64,000 nt of DNA from an uncultured Bacteroidales bacterium (GTDB lineage Bacteria > Bacteroidota > Bacteroidia > Bacteroidales > F082). Within the stretch, counting starts at the first letter, position 1; every line of letters starts with the position of its first letter. The position numbers and the translations under genes are program-made. Location: positions 1 to 64,000 of the forward strand of contig CAMZAM010000004.1 of assembly GCA_947304185.1 (NCBI GenBank). The letters are read 5' to 3'. The notes under the pieces are model-generated. The model was not told the origin of the DNA. It made no database searches and saw only the letters and a program-made list of their open reading frames with translations. Below are positions 45,857 to 53,753 of this stretch, piece after piece.

Positions 45857-46971
45857 CTTTGACCTCCTTTCGTCATAAGTAATGCTGCGTTGCAGCCACC
45901 AAAACCCGATAAAAGCTTGATGAAAGCACGTTTTTCGGTTGCTCTGTTTTGATTTGAGACATCAATAGGATGTGTCACCCCTAAGGTGTCGAAACCTCTG
46001 GTACCCAATATGTTATGGTCGTCGACGGCTTGCATTGAGATAATGGTCTCGAGCACTCCTGCCGCTCCCATGGTATGGCCGTAATAGCCTTTCAATGAGT
46101 TGACGGGAACGCTTGCCAATCCTGCTCTTTCGATGGCTATCGACTCCATCTCGTCGTTATATGATGTCGCAGTTCCATGAGCATTGATGAATGCCAATTC
46201 ATCAGAGTTGAGGCCGCCTAATGCCACCTTCAGAGCTCTATAGCTGCCTTCACCTGTTCGCGACGGACCTGAGATGTGGTTGGCGTCGTTTCTTATCGCG
46301 CCACGATATGCAACCCATTCATAATCATCGACTTTATTTTTCCTTGTATAAATTATAGTTGCAGCTGCGTCGCCGAGATTAAGTCCCTGTCGGTTAGCAT
46401 CGAAAGGCTTGCAGTCTTCAGGCGACAAAGCCTTGAACGACTGGAATCCCGACACTATGAATGCCGATTGAACGTCGACGCCGCACACGATGACGTAGTC
46501 ATAATCACCGCTTTCAAGATATCTCATGGCCTCGATCTGTGCACAAACGCCTGAGATACATGCATTCGACACCACAATAGGCTCGTTGGGATTTCCGAAG
46601 TGTTTAGTGATCTCTCGAGCCATCATTCCGAGGCGCACTCGCTCTTGTGGGAAGCCTGTTTCACGTTTGTCGAGCAAGAACACATTGCCTTTCGTTGTAG
46701 AGATGATGAAAAGCACCTTGGAAGATGTCACATCAATCGTTGTTTCTTTTAAAGCTCTTGATATTGAGTCGATTACGATTCTCTCGTCTATCGTATATCT
46801 ATCATCTGTGTACACATCTCTGTCTAACAACGACGCCACAAAAGGCTCCGGCAGGCCCCATAGTCCGTCGTATCTCTTCAACGCGGACCGGCCCGACTCC
46901 ACCGCCGCGTAGTTCTCCGCAGAGGTGACGCCTAATGGCGAGATGATGTTATGTGCTACACAGACTATCAT
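45853..46971 (-). CDS. Beta-ketoacyl-ACP synthase, intact (second)
   Basis: The protein has 372 residues. The triad is Cys138 in 'VSNACISGVCAQIE', His in 'NAHGTATSYND' and His in 'LKGYYGHTMGAAG'. The N-terminus is shortened compared with FabF. It condenses acyl and malonyl units during polyene building. It lies two bases after the dehydratase gene and overlaps the next gene by four bases. Confidence 0.92.
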   Translation of the reverse strand: MIVCVAHNIISPLGVTSAENYAAVESGRSALKRYDGLWGLPEPFVASLLDRDVYTDDRYTIDERIVIDSISRALKETTIDVTSSKVLFIISTTKGNVFLLDKRETGFPQERVRLGMMAREITKHFGNPNEPIVVSNACISGVCAQIEAMRYLESGDYDYVIVCGVDVQSAFIVSGFQSFKALSPEDCKPFDANRQGLNLGDAAATIIYTRKNKVDDYEWVAYRGAIRNDANHISGPSRTGEGSYRALKVALGGLNSDELAFINAHGTATSYNDEMESIAIERAGLASVPVNSLKGYYGHTMGAAGVLETIISMQAVDDHNILGTRGFDTLGVTHPIDVSNQNRATEKRAFIKLLSGFGGCNAALLMTKGGQR

Positions 46972-46973
46972 TC

Positions 46974-47411
46974 TTAATCCTTTGATTCTTTGTCGGTTAA
47001 CGCTATCTTCATGCTGGCGCGGACAATCTCCTCATCGCCGACTCTAACCACAGCCTCAACAAGAGTCATCTGCATTACTTCGCTGATCAGTTCAATCGTC
47101 GTTACGAGTTTTTCACCGACTTTCGGAGTTCTAGCAATGTTGAGGTTGCTTATTGAACCGATGACGCCGATTTTTACCGTGCCGCCATTATTCAAGTTGA
47201 TATAACCTATCCTCGCAGCACATGACTGAGCTATGTTTTCGACCAAACCTGATGAAGTAAGTCGGTCATCTTCAACGAAGATGTTGTCTTTGCGAATCAA
47301 CAGCTCTGTCACGGCAAACACAGCATCGCACGACACCAGCCTATCGATCATCACGAAAGGTGGTCTCTGCGGCAGCAGCTCGTTAAGCGTTATTTCCTCT
47401 ATTTTTCTCAT
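46974..47411 (-). CDS. Hot-dog-fold 3-hydroxyacyl-ACP dehydratase (second, ApeP-like)
   Basis: I choose ATG 47411, which overlaps the upstream stop as ATGA; an ATG three codons earlier is possible. The protein has 145 residues and begins 'MRKIEEITLNELLPQRPPFVMIDRL', a pattern found in dehydratases of aryl-polyene clusters. 'SGLVENIAQSCAARIGY' supplies the helix with the catalytic acidic residue. The 'HFPGxPxxPG' motif is absent, so it belongs to a different subgroup from the FabZ-like protein at 41507. Confidence 0.8.
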   Translation of the reverse strand: MRKIEEITLNELLPQRPPFVMIDRLVSCDAVFAVTELLIRKDNIFVEDDRLTSSGLVENIAQSCAARIGYINLNNGGTVKIGVIGSISNLNIARTPKVGEKLVTTIELISEVMQMTLVEAVVRVGDEEIVRASMKIALTDKESKD

Positions 47412-48301
47412 TGTTTCCAAAAATCGAAATAGTTAAACCATTGCGTCGGATATCTTCTTACTATCTCATCGAGAGTAGTGGCGAAACTCTGTGCCAGTTG
47501 TGCCATCTGTTCACGCAGTCCTGTCTCTCTATCGCATCTGATCTCCCTGACGAAGGCGCGGTATGTGCTATAACCATCTTTCATCACGAAGACTGCCAAC
47601 ATCGGCACGTTTTTCTGGGCTGCCATGGCGAAGGCTCCAAGTGGAAAACGTGCTTCAGCGCCTAAAAACATGCAACTGGCGGTCTTCTGCGAGCCATAGA
47701 CCCTGTCGGCCGGCATGCTAACTATCTCGCCTCTGTCGATTGCGGCGTTGAGTTCAAAGATGTGCGACATATCTTCTCTCACCGGGATCATGCTCATGTT
47801 GTTCTGAGTCAACAGCTTCTGACGATTCTCCATTACCGTGACGGTCTCGCCTGCATACACTAAAGCATTGAACCTCTTAGACTTAGGTTTTAGCGAATAA
47901 CCTGCAATCTCGTAGTTTCCGACATGACTGCTTAAGCTGACGAAACCCTCAGAATGCTCCTCCATCTCGTCCATAAGTTCCTGACCCTCAGTGATGAAGC
48001 GGTATTTTTTGCCTGCATACACTCCGAAACGGTCTAAAATGATCTGACCGAAACGGAAATGGTTGGCGTAGACCTTCCAAAACGATTTCCATCGTCCGTA
48101 ACTTAATCTGTCGCGGAAGAAACGATACATCGCTTTATAGCCTTTCCTGCTGAAAATCATGTAGAAAGGTACCACCATCGCCATGATGCCGTAAGGTAGC
48201 CATAACGGCACCACGCGGAACATGACGATGAGCGAACGTTGCATCCATGGCAGTCCGTCAGTCTTGCCCGACCACTCGTTATGTTGCAGAGCTTCTGCCA
48301 T
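47408..48301 (-). CDS. LpxL/HtrB-like lauroyl/myristoyl acyltransferase family protein
   Basis: The protein has 297 residues. The catalytic HX4E motif is in 'LSSHVGNYEIAGY' (about residue 126), and 'ADRVYGSQ' is a second conserved block. A hydrophobic N-terminal span (about 25-50) anchors it. LpxL-type enzymes move acyl chains from ACP to lipid A; aryl-polyene clusters carry relatives thought to move the polyene from ACP to a lipid. It overlaps the dehydratase start by four bases. Confidence 0.85.
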   Translation of the reverse strand: MAEALQHNEWSGKTDGLPWMQRSLIVMFRVVPLWLPYGIMAMVVPFYMIFSRKGYKAMYRFFRDRLSYGRWKSFWKVYANHFRFGQIILDRFGVYAGKKYRFITEGQELMDEMEEHSEGFVSLSSHVGNYEIAGYSLKPKSKRFNALVYAGETVTVMENRQKLLTQNNMSMIPVREDMSHIFELNAAIDRGEIVSMPADRVYGSQKTASCMFLGAEARFPLGAFAMAAQKNVPMLAVFVMKDGYSTYRAFVREIRCDRETGLREQMAQLAQSFATTLDEIVRRYPTQWFNYFDFWKQ

Positions 48302-48304
48302 CCG

Positions 48305-48547
48305 TTAGGCCGTCTTTCTCTCGATATAGTCGCAGAACTGATTGAATGTCTTGACGTTAGCCATCTCTTCGGTCTTGATTTTGAAACCGAATTTACGCTC
48401 TACGATGACCACGATGTCAACAAAATCTAGACTGTCGATACCGATATCTTCCTTCAGACGTGCTTCTGGCTTGATCTTTTCTTTGTCAATCTCAAGGTCT
48501 TCAACCATAAACTCTCTGACCTTTGCTTCAATTTCTTTTCTTTCCAT
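48305..48547 (-). CDS. Acyl carrier protein (second)
   Basis: The protein has 80 residues with the attachment serine Ser39 in 'EDIGIDSLDFVDIVVIVE'. It lies three bases before the LpxL-like acyltransferase gene, so its acyl cargo may be the one that enzyme transfers. A 20-base palindrome sits just upstream of its start region. Confidence 0.95.
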   Translation of the reverse strand: MERKEIEAKVREFMVEDLEIDKEKIKPEARLKEDIGIDSLDFVDIVVIVERKFGFKIKTEEMANVKTFNQFCDYIERKTA

Positions 48548-48577
48548 ATAATGTATTTATATTCGATTTATTCGTTT

Positions 48578-48605
48578 TGTACAGACGATGTGCACATCGT
48601 CTCTA
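48578..48605. repeat. Perfect palindrome inside the pigment operon, TTTGTA family
   Basis: AGACGATGTG and CACATCGTCT (48583-48602) form an uninterrupted 20-base palindrome, preceded by TTTTGTAC and followed by CTA. It fills most of the 58-base gap between the methyltransferase and carrier-protein genes, the largest gap in this transcript. It may set relative expression by partial termination or RNA cleavage. Confidence 0.65.
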
Positions 48606-49703
48606 TCATTTTCTTTTGCAAACCATAATACTATGGCCGTGACCAAGACCGTCATGAATCGTCTCCACTTGCAAACCTGCTTTCTTCACAAGGCGTTCCA
48701 TGTCATCGGAATGGTACATCTTACTGTTTCCATTTGCCAATGCAGTGAAGTACAACGACGTCATCGTCAGCGCAAAGGCGGCGGAAGGGTAGTTCTGGCG
48801 GTCCCAAAACGTCTCCATGATGCACAGACGGCTGTCTTTGTCCATGATTTTCGCGGCTCTTGAAACGATACTCAAGATCTCGTCTTCGCCAAAGCAGTCG
48901 AGGAACTGGCTCATCCAGATAATGTCGTAATGTTTGTTTGTCGGGAACTGCTGCGCGTTATCCAACAGGTTGATTCCATAGCCGTCGATACGCTCGAAGC
49001 CTTTCTTGCCTTTGGTGAAATTCTTCATCATCTCGAGTTGCTGTGGCAGATCCATGATGGTGACGTTGACATTGTCATCGAAATCAACGCATCGAAGTGC
49101 CCAACGGCCAGTGTTTCCGCCCACATCGAGCAAGGTCTTCGGCTTGTTGCTGAACACTATCTGTAAGGCCTGGTCGAATGAGTGGTCAGAATAAAAATGG
49201 TCGAAACCGAACCAGCTCTTCTGCACTTGGTCTGGCAGCTGTGAGAGACCCTCGTAAATCGTCGGCCAGTCGCCGAAATGTTCCAAACCTGCAGGTTTTC
49301 CTTCTTTCAGAGCCTCTTCAAGCTTGAACCAGCCCTCGTAGTTGACATCATGGTTGAAGTCGATGTTTACGCGGATGGCGGGGTCGGTGAGGAGGAAGAA
49401 ACCAGTCTTCGACATGGTGAAACGGTCGGTGTCTTTATCCAAGATGACCAATCCGATGCAGAGCGAGCCTTCCATCAAAACCTTCACCGCGTAATCGGAA
49501 AGTCCTGTCTTTGCTGCTATTTCAGACATCGTCATGCCGTTCTCGCTGTCGCGAAGCATATCGAGGATGCCGAATTTTATCATCAATCGGCCGACTTGGA
49601 AAATTATCGGTCCGAAGGCGATGAAATATGCCATCTCTTGGGCTTCACCGGCACGTTTGTGCTCTTTGGTATATGCCTTTTCAAGGCCTGGAAACAATTT
49701 CAT
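48606..49703 (-). CDS. O-methyltransferase family 2 protein
   Basis: The protein has 365 residues. An N-terminal dimerisation/winged-helix domain (about 50-110, 'MTMSEIAAKTGLSDYAVKVLMEG') precedes the SAM-binding domain with motif I 'LLDVGGNTGRWALRC' (about 190-204) and 'IMDLPQQLEMM'. This matches plant-type hydroxyindole and catechol O-methyltransferases. It may methylate the phenolic head group of the polyene. Two bases separate it from the upstream ketosynthase gene. Confidence 0.88.
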   Translation of the reverse strand: MKLFPGLEKAYTKEHKRAGEAQEMAYFIAFGPIIFQVGRLMIKFGILDMLRDSENGMTMSEIAAKTGLSDYAVKVLMEGSLCIGLVILDKDTDRFTMSKTGFFLLTDPAIRVNIDFNHDVNYEGWFKLEEALKEGKPAGLEHFGDWPTIYEGLSQLPDQVQKSWFGFDHFYSDHSFDQALQIVFSNKPKTLLDVGGNTGRWALRCVDFDDNVNVTIMDLPQQLEMMKNFTKGKKGFERIDGYGINLLDNAQQFPTNKHYDIIWMSQFLDCFGEDEILSIVSRAAKIMDKDSRLCIMETFWDRQNYPSAAFALTMTSLYFTALANGNSKMYHSDDMERLVKKAGLQVETIHDGLGHGHSIMVCKRK

Positions 49704-49705
49704 TT

Positions 49706-50932
49706 TTAATGTATTTTCTTGATTATCAATGCACTATTCGTTCCGCCGAAACCAAATGAGTTGGAAAGGATAGTGTTTAATTCTTTATTTGTAGTCTTGT
49801 TGATGATGTTCAAACCCTCGGAATATTCATCAGGATGCTCGAAGTTGATGTTAGGAGCGATGAACTTACCTTGCATCATGAGGATGGAATATACTATCTC
49901 GCTTGCGCCTGCCATCCAGCACTCGTGTCCGGTCATCGATTTCGTTGATGAGATAGGAGTTTTAGTGGCCTGGAACAGTCGTCTTAAAGCTAAGGCCTCG
50001 AACATGTCGCCTTGTGGTGTCGAGGTGGCGTGAGCGTTCACGTAATCAATGTCTTTTGCCTCAACGCCTGCCTCTTTCATGGCGCGTGACATGGCGCGGA
50101 AACATCCGTCTTCGCTTGGCTGTGAGATATGGTTTTCGCCGTTCGACGAGAATCCGTAGCCGCACACTTCTGCGAGGATTGTAGCTCCGCGAGCCACGGC
50201 ATGGTCGTAGTCTTCGAGAACTAATGCTGCTGCACCGCCGCTTGGCACGAGACCGTCGCGGTCTTTGTCGAATGGGCGAGAGGCTTTCTTAGGCTGGTCG
50301 ACTCTTGTCGAGAACGCGCTGATGCCGTCGAAGCTACCCATAGAGAGGTAGTTGGTCTCCTGAGCGCCGCCGCAAAGCACCATGTCCTGTAGGCCGTTTT
50401 TGATTAACAAAGCACCTAAACCTATTGAGTGTGAGCCACTTGCGCAGGCGGCGCTGATAGTCACGTTGATGCCTTTGAGGTGGAAGATCGTCGAGAGGTT
50501 CATCGTCACGGTGGAGTTCATCGACTGGAAAATCGCTGACGAACCGATGAGAGTGGTGTCTTTCTTCTCCAATGCAATCTCATGCGACTCAATGACGGCT
50601 TTTGCCGATGAGTCGTTGCCAAAAAGCACTCCAATCTCGTTGTTCAAGAGATATTCTTCAGTTATTTTTGCCTGCTCGAAGGCTTCGAGTGCTGCCACAT
50701 AAGCGTATTCGCCTTCTTCGGCGAGATACATGCGGAGTTTTCTATCGAGTTTACCTTTCAGCTGTGGCTTCTCCACGATGCCTGTCAGAGGTGAGCGATA
50801 GCCGTATTCTATGCGCTGCGGGTCGATGCCGATGCCCGACTTACCTTCACGCAGCGACATGCTGACTTCTTCCTTATTCTTTCCCAGACATGACCAGATT
50901 CCCATGCCGGTGATGACTACTCTTCTTGTCAT
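49706..50932 (-). CDS. Beta-ketoacyl-ACP synthase, FabF/FabB-like, intact (third)
   Basis: The protein has 408 residues. The triad is Cys163 in 'ISAACASGSHSI', His in 'NAHATSTPQGD' and His in 'STKSMTGHECWMAGA'. It begins 'RRVVITGMGIWSCLGKN', the usual FabF start. It overlaps the FabG stop by one base, so reductase and condensing enzyme are co-translated. Together with the other ketosynthases it would carry out iterative chain extension. Confidence 0.94.
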   Translation of the reverse strand: MTRRVVITGMGIWSCLGKNKEEVSMSLREGKSGIGIDPQRIEYGYRSPLTGIVEKPQLKGKLDRKLRMYLAEEGEYAYVAALEAFEQAKITEEYLLNNEIGVLFGNDSSAKAVIESHEIALEKKDTTLIGSSAIFQSMNSTVTMNLSTIFHLKGINVTISAACASGSHSIGLGALLIKNGLQDMVLCGGAQETNYLSMGSFDGISAFSTRVDQPKKASRPFDKDRDGLVPSGGAAALVLEDYDHAVARGATILAEVCGYGFSSNGENHISQPSEDGCFRAMSRAMKEAGVEAKDIDYVNAHATSTPQGDMFEALALRRLFQATKTPISSTKSMTGHECWMAGASEIVYSILMMQGKFIAPNINFEHPDEYSEGLNIINKTTNKELNTILSNSFGFGGTNSALIIKKIH

Positions 50933-51660
50933 TATGTGTATAATCCTCCGTTTATTGAAATTACTTGTCCAGTGATATAAGAAGCTTCATCTGAGGCGAG
51001 GAATGATGTTAGTGCCGCCACTTCCTCAGGTTTTCCGAAGCGTCCCATTGGGATGAGCTTCTTCAGTTCGTCTTCGTTGAGTTCCTTAGTCATATCTGTT
51101 GCGATGAAACCCGGTGCTATGGCGTTGACTGTGACTTTTCGTGCAGCCACTTCTTGTGCCAGAGCTTTCGTTGCTCCGATGAGCGCTGCCTTGGCGGCGG
51201 AGTAGTTAGCCTGTCCCGGAAGTCCTTTGATTCCTGACAACGACGCCATATTGATGACGCGTCCGTTGCGGTGCATCATCATGTCTTTGAGCAGACGGCG
51301 AGTGATGTAGAAGAATCCGTTTAGGGTGGTGTCGAGAACCTTGTTCCACTCCTCATCCTGCATGAAAATCATGAGGTTGTCTCTGCGGATTCCGGCGTTG
51401 TTCACCAAAACGGAGATGTAGTCATCGGGATGAGCGGCTTGCCATGCCTCGAGAGCTGTCTCGATAGCTTTAGGATCTGACACGTCGAAAGGCATGAGCT
51501 CGCCAAAGCCGCCAGCTTCTTGTACCTGTTTCAAGGTGTCTTCCGCAGCCTCTCTGTTCGACTGATAGTTGATAATCACTGCAAAACCGTCTTTGGCGAG
51601 CCGCAAGGCTACTGCCTTGCCCAAGCCGCGTGAGGCGCCGGTGATGAGAGCGTATTTCAT
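50932..51660 (-). CDS. 3-oxoacyl-ACP reductase, FabG-like
   Basis: The protein has 242 residues. The NADPH-binding motif is 'TGASRGLGKAVALR' (8-20), and the catalytic Ser140, Tyr153 and Lys157 lie in 'MASLSGIKGLPGQANYSAAKAAL'. It reduces the 3-keto group after each condensation. The gene overlaps both neighbours by a single base (TAATG), giving strict stoichiometric coupling between lyase, reductase and ketosynthase. Confidence 0.94.
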   Translation of the reverse strand: MKYALITGASRGLGKAVALRLAKDGFAVIINYQSNREAAEDTLKQVQEAGGFGELMPFDVSDPKAIETALEAWQAAHPDDYISVLVNNAGIRRDNLMIFMQDEEWNKVLDTTLNGFFYITRRLLKDMMMHRNGRVINMASLSGIKGLPGQANYSAAKAALIGATKALAQEVAARKVTVNAIAPGFIATDMTKELNEDELKKLIPMGRFGKPEEVAALTSFLASDEASYITGQVISINGGLYT

Positions 51661-53198
51661 TATTTCAGATTCAATTTATTGGTTTTCAAATAGTTTTCAA
51701 CGTTGGTGATGTCATTGTAGAATGGCGTGTCTTCGATGAAGAGCGGCACCATCTCACGGATCTTATCGTAAACCTTACGTGAGGTAGGAGCGAGCTTGTC
51801 GGCAATCTTCAGGCAGTCTGTCGCCTGTGCCAGCGCGATGTACTGTATCGCCATCACCTGGAAGCAGTTTTCAACAACCTGTTTGCAAATCAAAGCAGTG
51901 TTGGTACCCATGCTCACGATGTCCTGGTTGTCGTTGTTGTTAGGGATGCTATGCACGTAGTTCGGCATGGCCAGAGTCTGACACTCTGCTGTTGTCGAGG
52001 TGGCGGTGAACTGGCATGCCTGCATACCGTAGTTCAATCCGAGCGTTCCGAGGTTGAGGAATGGCGGCAAGATGCCGTTGATGCGATCGTGGAACAAATA
52101 GTTGAGCTGTCGTTCCGCTGTCATGCAGAGGCGCACGAGAGCGATCTTAACCTTGTCTTCTTCAAGCGAGATATAGTCGCCATGGAAGTTTCCGCCATGA
52201 TAAACATATTGTGTGTCGGGATCGACGATAGGGTTGTCGCATGCCGAATTGAGCTCATCTTCAATGATATTGCGTGCGTTTTGAAGTGTGTCGAAGATAG
52301 GACCGAGAATCTGCGGGGTGCAGCGTAATGAATAATAAGCCTGAACTTTATGTTCAAACACCTTCACGTCTGAATGTCCGTAGTCGTACAGCTCGTGTGC
52401 GCGTTTCTTCAGGCATTGCGAGCCTTCCGAGAGTTCGCGCATCCTGCGAGCCATTACCTGTTGGCCTTCGTGGCGACGGCAGCTGTTTTCGCCTTCCGAC
52501 ATATAATCGTCAAACGAAGCAGCAATCTCATTCATCCATACTGCTGCAAGTGTAGCCCAGTCGAGGAGGTTCTCAGCATGAAGCTGATTCACCACGCTGA
52601 TGCCGGTCATCACCGATGTGCCGTTGGTGATGCTCAAGCCTTCGCGGATGTGCATCTTCAGCGGTGTGAGACCGAGTTTTTTCATCACATCGGCCGACTT
52701 ACGCCACTCACCTTTGTAATGCACCTCGCCTTCGCCGATGAGACAAAGCGCGATATGTGCCAGCTGCACCAAGTCACCGCTCGCCCCAACGCTGCCGTGC
52801 ATCGGGATGAAAGGGTAGATGCCCTCATTGATAAATGATATCAACAGTTTAGCCACATCCGTGTGCACTCCTGAGCGGCACTGCAGCACGGTGCCCAAAC
52901 GGGCAACCATCGCCGACTTGACATACACGTCGGCGAGGGGCTCGCCAGCTCCAGTGGCATGACTGCGTATGATATTGTATTGTAAGTCAGTGAGATAGCG
53001 GTCGTCAACACGCCACTGCGCCATCGGACCAAAGCCTGTGTTGATGCCGTAAATCACCTTCTCAGCCGCAAACTTCTCCAAAAACTTATAACAAGCGTCG
53101 ACGCGAGCCATCCAGTCATTGGAAACTTCAATGTTTTCGCCTGAATACAATACTTTTTCTACTTCGTTGAGAGTTATTCTATCTTTAAAAGTTATCAT
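51660..53198 (-). CDS. Aromatic amino acid ammonia lyase, tyrosine ammonia-lyase type
   Basis: The protein has 512 residues and belongs to the histidine/tyrosine/phenylalanine ammonia-lyase family. The MIO cofactor is formed from Ala139-Ser140-Gly141 in 'GSVGASGDLVQLAH', and Tyr50 in 'VIYGINTGFGP' is the catalytic base. The selectivity pair is Ser79-His80 in 'IIRSHATG', also found in tyrosine-specific lyases from flexirubin clusters of Flavobacterium, from general knowledge. It should release 4-coumarate as the pigment starter. A histidase is the alternative, but no hut genes are nearby. It is the first gene of the cluster. Confidence 0.9.
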   Translation of the reverse strand: MITFKDRITLNEVEKVLYSGENIEVSNDWMARVDACYKFLEKFAAEKVIYGINTGFGPMAQWRVDDRYLTDLQYNIIRSHATGAGEPLADVYVKSAMVARLGTVLQCRSGVHTDVAKLLISFINEGIYPFIPMHGSVGASGDLVQLAHIALCLIGEGEVHYKGEWRKSADVMKKLGLTPLKMHIREGLSITNGTSVMTGISVVNQLHAENLLDWATLAAVWMNEIAASFDDYMSEGENSCRRHEGQQVMARRMRELSEGSQCLKKRAHELYDYGHSDVKVFEHKVQAYYSLRCTPQILGPIFDTLQNARNIIEDELNSACDNPIVDPDTQYVYHGGNFHGDYISLEEDKVKIALVRLCMTAERQLNYLFHDRINGILPPFLNLGTLGLNYGMQACQFTATSTTAECQTLAMPNYVHSIPNNNDNQDIVSMGTNTALICKQVVENCFQVMAIQYIALAQATDCLKIADKLAPTSRKVYDKIREMVPLFIEDTPFYNDITNVENYLKTNKLNLK

Positions 53199-53233
53199 GA
53201 AAAAACTCTTTTAAAATCATTAAATATCAAACT

Positions 53234-53243
53234 TGCAAATATA
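53234..53243 (-). promoter_or_regulatory. -7 promoter box of the pigment cluster
   Basis: The minus strand reads TATATTTGCA, 35 bases upstream of the ammonia-lyase ATG. It probably drives an 18.9-kb transcript down to the FAD oxidoreductase gene at 34291. Confidence 0.65.
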
Positions 53244-53282
53244 AGAAAATAATTGACACTACACCAAAATTATATAAAAATA

Positions 53283-53335
53283 AAATAAAAAACCCTGCAA
53301 GTTTAAAGACATCGGGAATGCCTTTAATTGCAGGG
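53283..53335 (-). terminator. Terminator of the small acidic lipoprotein gene
   Basis: Arms CCCTGCAA (53328-53335 read on the minus strand) and TTGCAGGG (53293-53300) are separated by a 27-base loop that can itself pair partly, followed by TTTTTTATTTTATTTT on the minus strand. It isolates the pigment promoter from upstream transcription. Confidence 0.75.
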
Positions 53336-53358
53336 CTTAAGGTGATTCAGTCTTCTGA

Positions 53359-53730
53359 CTACTCTTCTTCTACCACTATTTCTTCAACTTCTTCTCCTTC
53401 TTCGCATCCGAGCTCTTCGACTTTCTTTGAGATAGTTTCAATCCATGACAAAGCAAGCTTCTGTAACTCAGTTTCTTCAGCGTCAGTGATTCTGTCTGCT
53501 TCTTCATAGTTGTCAGAATTCAAATTCCAAGCCTCGTCTTCCATTTTTTCAACAAGCTCATCCAATTCTTCGCATGATTGAGCCTCATCGAATGCCTTGT
53601 TATATTTCTGAATGAATGCCTTGGCTTCAGCGAATTCCTTTGATTCTCCATTCGATTTTGTACTGTCACCACATGATGTCAATGCAAAAAATAAGATACC
53701 CACGAGGGCGATTAAGAATGATTTTTTCAT
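53359..53730 (-). CDS. Small acidic lipoprotein (123 residues)
   Basis: A lipoprotein signal (MKKSFLIALVGILFFALTSC, Cys20) precedes about 100 residues that are strongly acidic and predicted helical, ending 'CEEGEEVEEIVVEEE'. I recognise no enzyme motif. It is probably anchored in the envelope facing the periplasm. It has its own terminator and sits between the T9SS-exported CotH protein and the pigment cluster. Function unknown. Confidence 0.75.
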   Translation of the reverse strand: MKKSFLIALVGILFFALTSCGDSTKSNGESKEFAEAKAFIQKYNKAFDEAQSCEELDELVEKMEDEAWNLNSDNYEEADRITDAEETELQKLALSWIETISKKVEELGCEEGEEVEEIVVEEE

Positions 53731-53753
53731 GATGAATAATTTAAGTTAATAAG

